Shown here in pieces: positions 32,677 to 42,736 of a stretch of DNA of 64,000 bases. Below the pieces are notes generated by a model. The model made no database searches. It was not told where the DNA came from and was given only the letters and a program-made list of their open reading frames with translations. The DNA comes from Candidatus Methylomirabilis lanthanidiphila. Its GTDB lineage: Bacteria; Methylomirabilota; Methylomirabilia; Methylomirabilales; Methylomirabilaceae. The DNA is taken from positions 57,771 through 121,770 of the forward strand of contig CABIKM010000003.1 in NCBI GenBank assembly GCA_902196205.1, written 5' to 3'. The position numbers and the translations under genes are program-made. Every line of letters begins with the position of its first letter. The first letter of the stretch is position 1.

Positions 32677-35246
32677 ACGGCCTTATCTGCCGGAATGAAC
32701 TACGACGCGAGGCGGTGCGTCAACGCACGGACCTCAACGGCCTGGATTATCTGGAGGTGGGCGCGGATCAACGCACACTGACAGTGTATTTTCTCGGTAA
32801 GGCGCCGGTATCGCTGGAGCCGTCGAACATTCTCATCGAGGGTGGCCGACGCATTCGAGACATCAGGGTTGAGAAGGTCACGGTTACCCGAACGAAAATG
32901 GCCGAGCTGGACGATTTTATGGAAGTGGTCACCGACAAGGCGGGGGATTTCTCAACCTACACCCTGCGGGTAGTCGATGGACGGGATGAAGAGGGGAATT
33001 GGAAACGTCATCCGAAGTTCGATGCCCGCTATGACCATGTCGAGTTCAGCTTCAAGGCAGATTGCCCAAGTGATCTCGATTGTAAGCAGGAAGTCGTGTG
33101 CCCGCCGGAGAAATTGGACGAGCCGGAGATCAACTATCTGGCGAAGGATTACGCGAGCTTCCGTCAATTGATCCTGGATCGGTTGGCGCTGGTGATGCCG
33201 GACTGGAAAGAGCGCCATGTACCCGACTTAGGGATCACCCTGGTGGAGTTGCTCGCCTATGCGGGCGATCACCTCAGCTACTACCAGGACGCGGTCGCGA
33301 CGGAGGCGTATCTCGACACTGCCCGCCGGCGGATTTCTATCCGTCGTCACGTCCGATTGGTGGATTACCCCATGCACGAGGGCTGCAATGCCCGCACGTG
33401 GGTATGCGTTGAAACGAGCAGCGATCTTCTGCTTGACCCACGCGACATCTATTTCATCACGACCGTCGACGGTATCGGCCGTGTCGTGAAAGAAGAAGAT
33501 TTGTACTGTCAGACGGCGGAAGGCTACGAAGTGTTCGAGCCGATGACGACAAAGATCATCACGCTTCATGCGGGTCAGCACGAGATTCAGTTCTATACGT
33601 GGGGGGATACGGAGTGTTGCCTGCCCCGCGGTTCAACGTCGGCTACGCTGAGAGGTAAATGGATCCGGCCGCCGCAATCGGCGCAGCCTCACCCGTGCGA
33701 CCCGGCTCAAGACGTCATCGAGGATCCTGAAGCGGAACAGATAGCGAGTGCGACCGGACAACCACTTCATCTCCAAGCGGGCGATGTGTTGATGTTCGAG
33801 GAGATTATCGGCCCAAAGACCGGCAACCAGGCCGATGCCGATCCGATGCGCCGCCACGCTGTACGGTTGACCGATATTCGCCACGGTTACGATCCGCTTC
33901 ACCCCGACACTACCCTCACGGACATTACCTGGGCCGAAGAAGACGCCTTACCGTTCCCGTTGTGTTTCTCGGCGATGGGACCCCCGCCAGACTGCACGAT
34001 CAACGAGAACATCAGCATCGCTCGGAGTAATCTCATTCTGGTGGATCACGGGATCACCGTTCACGAGGATTTGAACCAAGTGCGAGACAAGGAAACCATC
34101 GAGGAATGCGATTGTCTGGGTGGGGTGACCGAGAAGGTAGTTATCCCTGAGCGTTACGAGCCGCTCCTGAAGAAGGCGCCGCTAACCTTCGGCCAACCGC
34201 TGGAAGCGGATACGCCCGCCATCCGAATGCTCGTGCAGGATGTTCGACGTGCCTTACCGCATGTGACACTGACCGGCATTACGCCCAACAACGTGACTTC
34301 AGAGTGGAGCGTTCAACGGGACCTGCTTGGAAGCGAGAATCGGGATCTTCGCTTCGTGGTAGAGGTGGACAACGACGGCCATGCCCGGCTGCGTTTTGGC
34401 GACGATGAATTAGGACAACGGCCGGATGCCGGAACAACGTTTCATGCAGCGTACCGGGTAGGAAGCGGACCGTCAGGCAATGTGGGTGCGGAAACCATCA
34501 GCCATCTCGTGTATCGGAGTACGCCGCCACGCGGCGAAATTACCAACATCAATATCCGAAATCCGCTGGTGGCAAGCGGCGGAACGACGCCGGAGCCGTT
34601 GGCCGAGGTCAAGCTGTTCGCACCACACGCGTTTCGCAAGCGGCTGGAGCGAGCGATTACCCCGGACGACTACGCAGCCATTGTCTTACGAGAGTTTCCA
34701 AATAAGGTGCAGCGCGCCGCCGCCCAACTGCGCTGGAACGGTAGTTGGTATGAAATGCTGGTGGCAGTCGATCCGCTGGAACGGGAAGAGGCCGATGCGG
34801 CGCTGCTTCAAGAGATAGAGGGACGGCTGTATCGCTACCGCCGCATCGGGCACGATCTGGTCGTGAAATCCGCACATCGAGTGCCCCTCGACATCGCACT
34901 CCTGATCTGCGTGCTGCCCGGCTATTTGCGGGGTCATGTCAAGGCGGAGTTGCTGGATCTGTTCAGTAACCGGATGTTGCCGGATGGCCGTCTCGGGTTC
35001 TTCCACCCCGATAACCTGACGTTCGGTGAAGGGATCTATCTGAGCAAACTGGTCGCGGTGGCCCAGGCCGTTGCTGGCGTGGAAAGCGTAGCGGTCAACA
35101 AACTGGAACGCCTATCCGAGGGGCCCAATGACGAGATCAAAAACGGCATACTGCCGCTCGGACCGCTGGAAATCGCCCGCTTGGACAATGACCCCAGCTT
35201 TCCGGAGAATGGGCGGTTAACCGTCATCCTGGGAGGTGGACGATGA
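32673..35246 (+). CDS. eCIS baseplate J-like protein (Pvc11-like)
   Basis: An 857-aa wedge protein of the baseplate J/gp47 family. Conserved features include EPEINYLAKDYASFRQLILD, GITLVELLAYAGDHLSYYQD and AVATEAYLDTARRRISIRRH in the N-terminal third. A core segment GNVGAETISHLVYRS, and AITPDDYAAIVLREFPNKVQ near the C-terminal third, also fit. It builds the wedge that surrounds the hub. It overlaps both neighbours by 4 bp. Confidence 0.92.
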   Translation: MNGLICRNELRREAVRQRTDLNGLDYLEVGADQRTLTVYFLGKAPVSLEPSNILIEGGRRIRDIRVEKVTVTRTKMAELDDFMEVVTDKAGDFSTYTLRVVDGRDEEGNWKRHPKFDARYDHVEFSFKADCPSDLDCKQEVVCPPEKLDEPEINYLAKDYASFRQLILDRLALVMPDWKERHVPDLGITLVELLAYAGDHLSYYQDAVATEAYLDTARRRISIRRHVRLVDYPMHEGCNARTWVCVETSSDLLLDPRDIYFITTVDGIGRVVKEEDLYCQTAEGYEVFEPMTTKIITLHAGQHEIQFYTWGDTECCLPRGSTSATLRGKWIRPPQSAQPHPCDPAQDVIEDPEAEQIASATGQPLHLQAGDVLMFEEIIGPKTGNQADADPMRRHAVRLTDIRHGYDPLHPDTTLTDITWAEEDALPFPLCFSAMGPPPDCTINENISIARSNLILVDHGITVHEDLNQVRDKETIEECDCLGGVTEKVVIPERYEPLLKKAPLTFGQPLEADTPAIRMLVQDVRRALPHVTLTGITPNNVTSEWSVQRDLLGSENRDLRFVVEVDNDGHARLRFGDDELGQRPDAGTTFHAAYRVGSGPSGNVGAETISHLVYRSTPPRGEITNINIRNPLVASGGTTPEPLAEVKLFAPHAFRKRLERAITPDDYAAIVLREFPNKVQRAAAQLRWNGSWYEMLVAVDPLEREEADAALLQEIEGRLYRYRRIGHDLVVKSAHRVPLDIALLICVLPGYLRGHVKAELLDLFSNRMLPDGRLGFFHPDNLTFGEGIYLSKLVAVAQAVAGVESVAVNKLERLSEGPNDEIKNGILPLGPLEIARLDNDPSFPENGRLTVILGGGR

Positions 35247-35446
35247 AGACCGATTGCTGTTGCCCCGCACCAATGACCCCGGCGGCCTGCGGTTGCTGTG
35301 AAGGTGTAAAAGCCCTGACTCCGCTGCCGACAGCCAACCGGGCGGGCTTACCGGCGCTGTCCTACCGCATCGGCACCCATGCGACCTTCCTGGAAACCAT
35401 GAAGGCGCGGCTGTCGAATCTGAGTCTGGATAGCAAAGATGACTGA
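35243..35446 (+). CDS. N-terminal fragment of second baseplate J-like protein
   Basis: A 67-aa frame with a Cys-rich start (CCCPAPMTPAACGCCEG) followed by the conserved ALTPLPTANRAGLPALSYRI and GTHATFLETMKARLSNLSL. In related eCIS loci this sequence is the N terminus of the same protein that continues in the next frame. Here it stops at 35446, eight bases into the next gene (ATGACTGA overlap). A +1 shift would rejoin the two. It may be a genuine split with coupled translation, or an indel. Confidence 0.7.
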   Translation: MKTDCCCPAPMTPAACGCCEGVKALTPLPTANRAGLPALSYRIGTHATFLETMKARLSNLSLDSKDD

Positions 35447-38276
35447 AAACAGAGGCAAGGGGCCTTATCCCCTCCGTAAGCTGACTTCGCGCGAAGCCGA
35501 TGACGCTACTATTGCTTTGCTGGATGCCTGGGCTACGGTAGCCGACGTATTAACGTTCTATCAGGAGCGTATTGCCAACGAAGGGTATCTGCGTACGGCT
35601 ACCGAGCGTCGCTCGGTGCTGGAATTGGCGCGGCTGGTAGGGTACCAGCCTCGTCCGGGGGTCGGATCGAGCGTGTACCTGGCCTACACGCTCGATGACA
35701 ACTTCAAAGATGAAACAATCATCCCCAAGGGCGCGCGGTCTCAAAGCATTCCGGGCCCGGGTGAGCTGCCCCAGTCGTTCGAAACCAGCGAAGTTCTGAA
35801 GGCGCGGGCGCAGTGGAATAATCTGAAGGCGCGAACGACGAAACCGCAGACGCCGGACACCATAGACCTTGATAGAGAGACGCCAGATCAAAGAACCTAT
35901 ACGCCGCGGGTCTATCTCAAAGGGATCGCCACGAATCTCAAGCCGAATGACCCCCTACTGATCGACTTTTTAGGTTCCGGCACGCCCACGTTCTACCGCG
36001 TGAAAGAGGTAAAACCGGATGCCGCGGCAGATCGCACACTGGTGACCTTGCAAGCTCACCTGTCCCAACCTTCTCAACCAACCGGTCCTGTTGTGAATCT
36101 GATCAGCGCGCTCACCCTTCCGCCTTCGGTCCAACTGGCGAGTTCCCTGCGGCTTGAACGCGATCTCGAGTCACTGTTTCGTGGAAGCGGTATAGCGCGA
36201 GACATAGTTGAGCCTGAGCTGACTTGTACCCAGAGGAATCGTCTCGCATCAGATCTGCTTCGTGAGTCATTGGTGGGTGGTGAGGCCAGCCACACGGCAC
36301 TCAAGGCCTTTGCCCCGGTATTGCGGGAAACGCTGGCAACGGCCGCCACCAATGCGCAAGCCGCAGAGAAGAACCTCATCAGGGTGTATACCTTGCGTAA
36401 TAAGGCCCCGCTGTTCGGACATAATATGCCCTTACCTAATTCCTTTGACGAGTCTCCCACGGGTGGCCACGATGAGTCTTCCACGAAAGATGATAAATCG
36501 CTGCGGACTTTGGCATTGGATGCGGAATATAAAGAGATCAAAATAGGCGATTGGGTTGCAATAGAGAAGAAAGACAACAGCGCCGAAATAGTGATCTCTC
36601 AAGTGGAGAACGTGAGCTCGCAAACGCTTGGCGGTAATCAATCAGGTGAGCTTGCCTTTTTCACGACACGACCGCCCGAGACCAAGACGACTACAGATGG
36701 TGTAATTAGCACATCCACGGCAGAGCCGATCCTTATCAAGTCCACCGTAGTAAAACTGAAGAAAAAGTGGCGTGAGGATAACGCATCCCAAGATTTGTTG
36801 CGCCGCACCAATGTCTATTTCCACAGCGAAGAACTCGAACTTGCCGAGGAACCGATCGAGGAATCGGTCTGTGGAGGTACGGATCAACTGCTTGAACTGA
36901 ACGGCCTGTACGAGGGTCTGGAATCCGGTCGCTGGGTGGTCGTTTCCGGCGAGCGTGAGATTGCCGGCACGAGCGGCGTCCGATTCAGCGAGCTGGCGAT
37001 GCTGTCCGTTGTCACGCAAAAGGCGCTGCCGGGACTGGCCGACGACAGACTGCACTCGTTCATCGCGCTGTACAACAAGCTCGAATATTGTTTCAAGCGC
37101 GACACCGTCACGATCTACGGCAATGTGGTGAAAGCCACCCACGGCGAGGCGCGCAGGGAGGTCCTGGGCAGCGGCGACGGCGCCAAGCCGCTGCAGTCAT
37201 TCGTCCTCAAGCAACCGCCGCTGACGTATGTCTCTGCCTCCAATCCGTCCGGCGTGGACAGCACGCTCAGGGTGTATGTCAACGATGTCCAGTGGCGCGA
37301 AACCGATTCACTCGCGGGCCTCTCGCCGACCGACCGCAACTTCATCACCAAGACCGACGACGACGGTAAGACCACGGTCGTCTTCGGTAACGGCCGGGAA
37401 GGCGCGCGGTTGCCGACCGGCATCGAAAACATCAAGGCCGAATATCGCAACGGCATCGGCAAACCGGGTAACGTGAAGGCCGGACAGATCACGCTCCTGA
37501 CGACCCGCCCGCTGGGCGTCAAAGAGGTCATCAATCCTTTACGGGCCTCAGGCGGCGCGGACAAGGAGAGCCGAGACCAGGCGCGGAAGAGCGCGCCGCT
37601 GGCGGTCACGGCGCTGGACCGGCTGGTGTCGGTGCAGGATTACGAGGATTTCGCCCGCACCTATGCCGGCATCGGGAAGGCCTGTGCGGCTGAGCTTTCC
37701 GATGGCCGCCGCCAGGTCGTGCACGTCACCATTGCCGGTGCCGATGACATTCCAATCGACAAGAACTCCGACCTGTATCGAAACCTGCGTCAAGCGCTGC
37801 GCGATTTCGGCGATCCCTATCAGGCCATCGAGCTTGAGATCCGCGAACTGATGTTGATTGTCATCAGCGCCCGCATCCGTATCCTTCCGGAATATCGTTG
37901 GGAACCTGTGGTGACTCAGGTACGTGCTGCGCTCCTCGATGCCTTCGGCTTCGAGCGCCGCGAGTTGGGGCAGGATGTGTTGCTCAGTGAGGTGATGAGC
38001 GTCATGCAGGCAGTGCGCGGCGTGGCGTATGTAGACGTGGATGCCTTCGGTGGTATACCGGAGAAGAAACTGGACCAGGGGCAAAGACGCCTGCTGACGC
38101 CGGCCGAAATCGGTAACGAAGTGCAAAAGCTCGTGACCCAAAGCATGGCGGAAGGCCCGACGCATCGGGTTCGGGTCAACCTGGCCGGTTCCGCGAACGG
38201 AAGCTTGCAACCGGCGCAACTGGCGTTTCTGACGCCTGAGGTTCCCGAAACATTGATCTTAAACCAGATCACCTGA
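35439..38276 (+). CDS. Second eCIS baseplate J-like protein (Pvc12-like), main part
   Basis: A 945-aa baseplate protein. It begins with LRKLTSREADDATIALLDAW and ATVADVLTFYQERIANEGYL, sequence that usually lies about 80 residues inside the protein, so its N terminus is in the preceding frame. The middle part (about 280-480) is variable and Asp/Lys-rich. The C-terminal third has the J-domain pattern: NGREGARLPTGIENIKAEYR, GIGKPGNVKAGQITLLTTRP and RLVSVQDYEDFARTYAGIGK. It probably forms heterodimeric wedges with the upstream J-like protein. Confidence 0.9.
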   Translation: MTENRGKGPYPLRKLTSREADDATIALLDAWATVADVLTFYQERIANEGYLRTATERRSVLELARLVGYQPRPGVGSSVYLAYTLDDNFKDETIIPKGARSQSIPGPGELPQSFETSEVLKARAQWNNLKARTTKPQTPDTIDLDRETPDQRTYTPRVYLKGIATNLKPNDPLLIDFLGSGTPTFYRVKEVKPDAAADRTLVTLQAHLSQPSQPTGPVVNLISALTLPPSVQLASSLRLERDLESLFRGSGIARDIVEPELTCTQRNRLASDLLRESLVGGEASHTALKAFAPVLRETLATAATNAQAAEKNLIRVYTLRNKAPLFGHNMPLPNSFDESPTGGHDESSTKDDKSLRTLALDAEYKEIKIGDWVAIEKKDNSAEIVISQVENVSSQTLGGNQSGELAFFTTRPPETKTTTDGVISTSTAEPILIKSTVVKLKKKWREDNASQDLLRRTNVYFHSEELELAEEPIEESVCGGTDQLLELNGLYEGLESGRWVVVSGEREIAGTSGVRFSELAMLSVVTQKALPGLADDRLHSFIALYNKLEYCFKRDTVTIYGNVVKATHGEARREVLGSGDGAKPLQSFVLKQPPLTYVSASNPSGVDSTLRVYVNDVQWRETDSLAGLSPTDRNFITKTDDDGKTTVVFGNGREGARLPTGIENIKAEYRNGIGKPGNVKAGQITLLTTRPLGVKEVINPLRASGGADKESRDQARKSAPLAVTALDRLVSVQDYEDFARTYAGIGKACAAELSDGRRQVVHVTIAGADDIPIDKNSDLYRNLRQALRDFGDPYQAIELEIRELMLIVISARIRILPEYRWEPVVTQVRAALLDAFGFERRELGQDVLLSEVMSVMQAVRGVAYVDVDAFGGIPEKKLDQGQRRLLTPAEIGNEVQKLVTQSMAEGPTHRVRVNLAGSANGSLQPAQLAFLTPEVPETLILNQIT

Positions 38277-38283
38277 GGTCATC

Positions 38284-40614
38284 ATGAGCGCAAACGTAGA
38301 CCGACTGTACGAATTACTTCCCGCCATCTACCGCATCCGCGACGCGGAGCAGGGCGAGCCGCTCAAGTCCTTGCTGCGGGTCATCGCCGAACAGGTCAAT
38401 CTGGTCGAGGAGGATATCGCCCGCCTCTACGACAACTGGTTTATTGAGACCTGCGAGGACTGGGTCGTGCCCTACATCGCCGATCTGGTCGGCTATCGGC
38501 CGGTACACGAAGCTGGTGAGCCGGGGGACGTCCGTAGCGAGCAGGGCCGCGCGCGTAACCAGATTCTCATCCCGCGCCGTGAGGTTGCCAATACCCTTCG
38601 CTACCGGCGGCGCAAGGGGACGCTGGCCTTGCTCGAATTGCTGGCCAACGACGTGTCCGGCTGGCCGGCGCGGGCCGTGGAGTTTTATAAGCTGCTTGGA
38701 TGGACGCAGGCGTTCAATCATCTGCATCTGGATCGTGGCCGTACCGTCGATGTGCGGAAGGGCAGCGCCCTGGATGTGATCGATGGTCCGTTCGACGAAC
38801 TGACACATACGGTAGATACGCGCCGAATCAACTCCCGCCATACCCGAGGCCGTTACAATATCCCAAGCGTCGGTCTCTTCGTTTGGCGCTTGAAGAGCTA
38901 TTCGGTTACCCATACCCCGGCCTTTTGCGTCGAGGCGAGCGGTCCTCACTGCTACACCTTCAGTGTGCTGGGCAACGATACGCCTCTTTACGCCCGTCCC
39001 GACCCGGAGGTCGAACCGACACAGATTGCCGGCGAGTTGAATCTGCCCGTTTCGATTCGCCGTCGCGCCTTTGAAGAGCGCACGGTCGGAGGCGGTCATG
39101 AACGCCGGCAAGCGGCCGCCGCCTACTATGGTTTGCTGGGAGATACCTTGATCGGAAAGAGCCTCGCAGTCTGGGCCCCCGATTGGCCGAGAAAGGGGGC
39201 CGCTCAACCGATACCGCGAGAGTCCATCGTCCCGGCTGATCTGAGCAACTGGCGGTATCTACCGCAGCGCGGAAAGGTGGCTGTCGACCCCGTACTGGGC
39301 CGCATCGCGTTCTCGCCGCAAGAACTACCCAAAAAGGGCGTCTGGGTGTCGTATCACTATGGCTTTAGCGCCGATATCGGCGGCGGTGAATATGATCGAC
39401 CTCTTAGCCAGAAGGCGGAGAGCGTCGTTATATGCGTCAGCAGCCGGGACGAGCTGAGCGACGCGTTGCGTCCTTGGCGAGGTTTGCAACCGGAAGATGC
39501 AGACGCGGAATCATCCCAACCGCTTCAGCCGCCTCATGCGGTGATTGAGATTATGGATAGCGGCGTATATGTTGTACCGATGAGCATCAGCCTGCTGGAG
39601 GGCCACAGTCTACAGATCAGGGCAGCTAATGGCAAACGTCCGGTGATCCGGCTTTTAGATTGGCAGACCAACCAGCCGGATGCGTTAATCGTTACGGGCG
39701 CTGAAGGAAGCCGGTTTATTCTGGATGGAGTAATGATCGAGGGGCGGGGCGTACAGCTTGGCGGCAACTTGCGGAAAGTCAGTATCCGCCACTCGACCCT
39801 GGTTCCCGGCTGGGAACTTGATAACGACTGCGAACCGAAATGCCCTGCCGAACCCAGCCTGGAGATTTTCAGTCCGAACGTGTGCGTGACGATTGAACAC
39901 AGCATCTTGGGCCCCATTCAGGTGAATCCCGTCGTACCGACCTCGAATGAAGAACAAAAGGAGAGAGATGATGTATCGGAGGACGAGGCGGCGCGGGCCC
40001 ATTGCCATGGAATCAGTCGTGATCATCGTCTTGATCCCATCCGCCTGTGCATCAGCGATAGCATATTGGATGCCATCGATCCCGACAGCGAAGCTATCGG
40101 CGCACCAGGCTGTCCGGTGGCTCACGCCGTTGTCACGATACGCCGATCTACCGTATTTGGCCAGATTCAGGTTCGTGCGATCGAGCTGGGCGAGAACAGC
40201 ATCTTCAATGACCGGATTATGGTCGCCCGACGTCAGTACGGATGCCTGCGTTTCTGTTACGTCACACCCGGGTCCCGGACGCCACCCCGTTATAACTGCC
40301 AGCCTGACCTTGTGGAAACCGCAGTGGCGGAGCAGGTAAGACAGGGCCAGCTTCCGGCTGGTGAAAAAGACAGTACCCAAGAGCGCGAGCGCTTACGAGT
40401 GCGTCCGCGGCTCAACAGCACCCGTTACGGTATGCCAGCCTACTGCCAGTTGGCGCACTCCTGCGCTGGAGAGATCAAGCGCGGTGCCGATGATGAGTCG
40501 GAGATGGGAGCCTTCCACGATCTCTTCCAGCCACAACGCGAAGCCAATCTGTGTGTCCGTTTGGATGAATATGTGCCCGCCGGCGCTGACGTCGGTATTA
40601 TTCTGGTGAGTTAA
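38284..40614 (+). CDS. Tail protein I/fibre-like baseplate protein
   Basis: A 776-aa protein. The first ~200 residues match the phage tail protein I (gpI) type: LYELLPAIYRIRDAEQGEPL, IAEQVNLVEEDIARLYDNWF, then IETCEDWVVPYIADLVGYR and RYRRRKGTLALLELLANDVS. This part plugs into the baseplate periphery. The rest is beta-rich, with parallel-helix-like strands (SLLEGHSLQIRAANGKRPVI, FILDGVMIEGRGVQLGG) and paired Cys residues, and may form a receptor-binding appendage. No separate long tail fibre follows. Confidence 0.85.
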   Translation: MSANVDRLYELLPAIYRIRDAEQGEPLKSLLRVIAEQVNLVEEDIARLYDNWFIETCEDWVVPYIADLVGYRPVHEAGEPGDVRSEQGRARNQILIPRREVANTLRYRRRKGTLALLELLANDVSGWPARAVEFYKLLGWTQAFNHLHLDRGRTVDVRKGSALDVIDGPFDELTHTVDTRRINSRHTRGRYNIPSVGLFVWRLKSYSVTHTPAFCVEASGPHCYTFSVLGNDTPLYARPDPEVEPTQIAGELNLPVSIRRRAFEERTVGGGHERRQAAAAYYGLLGDTLIGKSLAVWAPDWPRKGAAQPIPRESIVPADLSNWRYLPQRGKVAVDPVLGRIAFSPQELPKKGVWVSYHYGFSADIGGGEYDRPLSQKAESVVICVSSRDELSDALRPWRGLQPEDADAESSQPLQPPHAVIEIMDSGVYVVPMSISLLEGHSLQIRAANGKRPVIRLLDWQTNQPDALIVTGAEGSRFILDGVMIEGRGVQLGGNLRKVSIRHSTLVPGWELDNDCEPKCPAEPSLEIFSPNVCVTIEHSILGPIQVNPVVPTSNEEQKERDDVSEDEAARAHCHGISRDHRLDPIRLCISDSILDAIDPDSEAIGAPGCPVAHAVVTIRRSTVFGQIQVRAIELGENSIFNDRIMVARRQYGCLRFCYVTPGSRTPPRYNCQPDLVETAVAEQVRQGQLPAGEKDSTQERERLRVRPRLNSTRYGMPAYCQLAHSCAGEIKRGADDESEMGAFHDLFQPQREANLCVRLDEYVPAGADVGIILVS

Positions 40615-40632
40615 CAACGGAGGAGACCAGCC

Positions 40633-41964
40633 ATGAAAGGCGATTTTTCGAGGGATACCTTCGATAAGGCCAAACATTTCAGTCGCGTGCTCATGCAGCA
40701 GGGGCGGGTACAACTTGACGCCGACTGGAACGAGCAGACCGCAATCCTATTGCATTACCTACAAAGCCTGGCTGCTGATCTGATTGGGCCACATGGAGGT
40801 GTAGGCGATAGCTTTGAGATAAAAACACTCGAGGGCTCTAACGATTTCAAAATCACAAAAGGCCATTATTATGTTGATGGGATCTTGTGTGAAAACGAGG
40901 GCACAACAGTCAACGGTGATTTCCAATATTTCTCTCAGCCCAACTATCCACTCGATACGAATAAAGACAAACTAACGGAAGGGAAATGGCTGGTCTATCT
41001 GGATGTATGGGAGCGACACCTTACGCATGCAGAAGTCGAGAGCCCGGATGACAGTGTGATCAGTATTCGCGAGGTAGCACTTGGTGGGCCTGATACGGCA
41101 ACACGCGCACAGATCGTATGGCAGGCAAAGCTTAAACTTCTCAATGCCACTGACAATTCAGATTTCAAAAACGAGTATCTGACATTCCTTGATGCGTTAG
41201 GAGAAGAGAAGAAACCTGGTACCGGATCACTCCGCGTTAGAGCCAAGAAAACTGAGGATAGCAAAGATCCCTGTTTAACTGCGCCGGAGTCGCGCTATCG
41301 CGGTCCGGAAAACCAACTTTATCGAGTAGAGATTCACAAACACGGATCGGCTGGTACGGCGACTTTCAAATGGTCGCGGGAAAATGGTTCAGTGATCTTT
41401 CCGATTCGTACATTGGATGGCAATGACGCAATCTTGGAGTACCTTGGACGAGATAAGCGTTTAGGGCTTCAGAAGGATGATTGGGTCGAAATTGTGGATG
41501 ATCATATTGTACTGCGCGGCGACGCGGGACAGTTAGCGCGGGTGGACGATATTGACATTATTGAGCTGAGGGTCACTCTCAAACCATCCGCAGGCGCCAA
41601 TTTGCCCGACTACCAGAAAAATGATGCGAGACATCCTTTGTTGCGCCGATGGGATCGATGGGAGCGAAAAGAAGCCGAGATGCCAATAAAAGAAGGCACA
41701 ACTGATAACGATTGGATTGAGTTAGAAGATGGCATCCGGATTCAGTTCGAGCCAGGTGGGACCTATTGCACGGGCGATTACTGGCTCATTCCCGCGCGTA
41801 CCGCCACCGGCGACGTGGAGTGGCCAGGCCCTGCAGATAAACCAGCCGCCTTGCCACCACACGGTGTCATCCACCACTACGCACCACTCGCGATTATTTC
41901 TATTGAAAACGGGAACGTCACTGTAACCAAACTCCGGCGCACGCTTAACCAAATCTGGAGTTGA
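40633..41964 (+). CDS. DUF6519 eCIS-associated protein
   Basis: A 443-aa protein beginning MKGDFSRDTFDKAKHFSRVL and MQQGRVQLDADWNEQTAILL, the DUF6519 signature found at the ends of eCIS operons. Later YRGPENQLYRVEIHKHGSAG and FKWSRENGSVIFPI are also characteristic. The role is not known; a beta-rich external protein is likely. It is the last gene of the injection-system run. Weak inverted repeats follow at 41968-42016 (CACTGC/GCAGTG; CGGCTT/AAGCCG), which could end transcription. Confidence 0.85.
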   Translation: MKGDFSRDTFDKAKHFSRVLMQQGRVQLDADWNEQTAILLHYLQSLAADLIGPHGGVGDSFEIKTLEGSNDFKITKGHYYVDGILCENEGTTVNGDFQYFSQPNYPLDTNKDKLTEGKWLVYLDVWERHLTHAEVESPDDSVISIREVALGGPDTATRAQIVWQAKLKLLNATDNSDFKNEYLTFLDALGEEKKPGTGSLRVRAKKTEDSKDPCLTAPESRYRGPENQLYRVEIHKHGSAGTATFKWSRENGSVIFPIRTLDGNDAILEYLGRDKRLGLQKDDWVEIVDDHIVLRGDAGQLARVDDIDIIELRVTLKPSAGANLPDYQKNDARHPLLRRWDRWERKEAEMPIKEGTTDNDWIELEDGIRIQFEPGGTYCTGDYWLIPARTATGDVEWPGPADKPAALPPHGVIHHYAPLAIISIENGNVTVTKLRRTLNQIWS

Positions 41965-42075
41965 AGTCACTGCGGAAAACTGCAGTGGACAACTGCCGGC
42001 TTAGGTTCGACAAGCCGACAAAGTACGAGGACTGCTGCCAGCGGATGAAGTAGGTTAGGGTAGGGGAAGGACTAC

Positions 42076-42399
42076 TTACAGCCCTAGGACTCGTTTGATG
42101 CCCGCTTCGATCTGCTGAAGGTCTGTGATGGGAAGATGCCCGGTTTTCTTCTTCAGACGCGATTTGTGCACCGGACCTAACGATTCACATTTGGCGTAAC
42201 TCAGCACCTTCAGTCCCGTGATGGCGGGTTGGTCGGGTAATAGTACCCGCAGCGGTCCTGGCTTGCTGGTGATCGGGATCAGGAGGACATTGGGACATAA
42301 ATCATTCACGGGGTTGATACTGATGATCAAGGCGGGCCTGGGTTTGGGGTGACCGAGGGGCTCCACGATCCAGATATCCCCACGAGTTATACGCTCCAC
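42076..42399 (-). CDS. MazF/PemK-family endoribonuclease toxin
   Basis: A 107-aa toxin with the MazF fold signature: ITRGDIWIVEPLGHPKPRPA near the N terminus, LIPITSKPG, and KVLSYAKCESLGPVHKSRLK. MazF toxins cut single-stranded RNA and are held inactive by a cognate antitoxin. The antitoxin gene begins upstream and overlaps it by 13 bp. The pair faces the end of the injection-system operon. Confidence 0.88.
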   Translation of the reverse strand: MERITRGDIWIVEPLGHPKPRPALIISINPVNDLCPNVLLIPITSKPGPLRVLLPDQPAITGLKVLSYAKCESLGPVHKSRLKKKTGHLPITDLQQIEAGIKRVLGL

Positions 42400-42617
42400 A
42401 TCGTCTCCGCCATGGTCCGCTCCCAGATTTCCTGTTCGACCCGCTCCTCGTCCTCTTCACGGTATCGGCCGAGCTGCTTGCGAAGGGCTTTTTCCTCCTC
42501 GAACTGCTTGTACTTTTCCAGGAGACGCTCCAGCTTTGCCGAACGCGTTTCGCCCGGCAAGGAATCCAGGAACTCAAGCAACGGTTCTTCAACGGTGGCG
42601 GAAAGTTTGGCTTTCAT
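42387..42617 (-). CDS. Antitoxin of the MazF-type pair
   Basis: A 76-aa acidic protein. The N terminus KAKLSATVEEPLLEFLDSLP followed by GETRSAKLERLLEKY looks like a ribbon-helix-helix DNA-binding domain. The Glu-rich C terminus should wrap the toxin. It overlaps the toxin gene by 13 bp. A palindrome just upstream (42633-42657) is a candidate autoregulatory operator. Confidence 0.8.
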   Translation of the reverse strand: MKAKLSATVEEPLLEFLDSLPGETRSAKLERLLEKYKQFEEEKALRKQLGRYREEDEERVEQEIWERTMAETMWSV

Positions 42618-42632
42618 GTTGGTATCCTCTCA

Positions 42633-42657
42633 CTTATCCTATACGTTATAAGATAAG
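42633..42657. promoter_or_regulatory. Palindromic operator upstream of the MazF-type pair
   Basis: CTTATCCTATACGTTATAAG followed by ATAAG is a 25-bp near-perfect palindrome centred 28 bp upstream of the antitoxin start. It is AT-rich and likely overlaps the promoter. Such sites are bound by the antitoxin in related systems. Confidence 0.55.
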
Positions 42658-42736
42658 CTATCCTCTTTACGATATGTTGTCAAGCTGCCTGTAAGGTCCC
42701 ACAAGGCCAGAACGCTGAGAAAAAAAGGAGGGTTCG

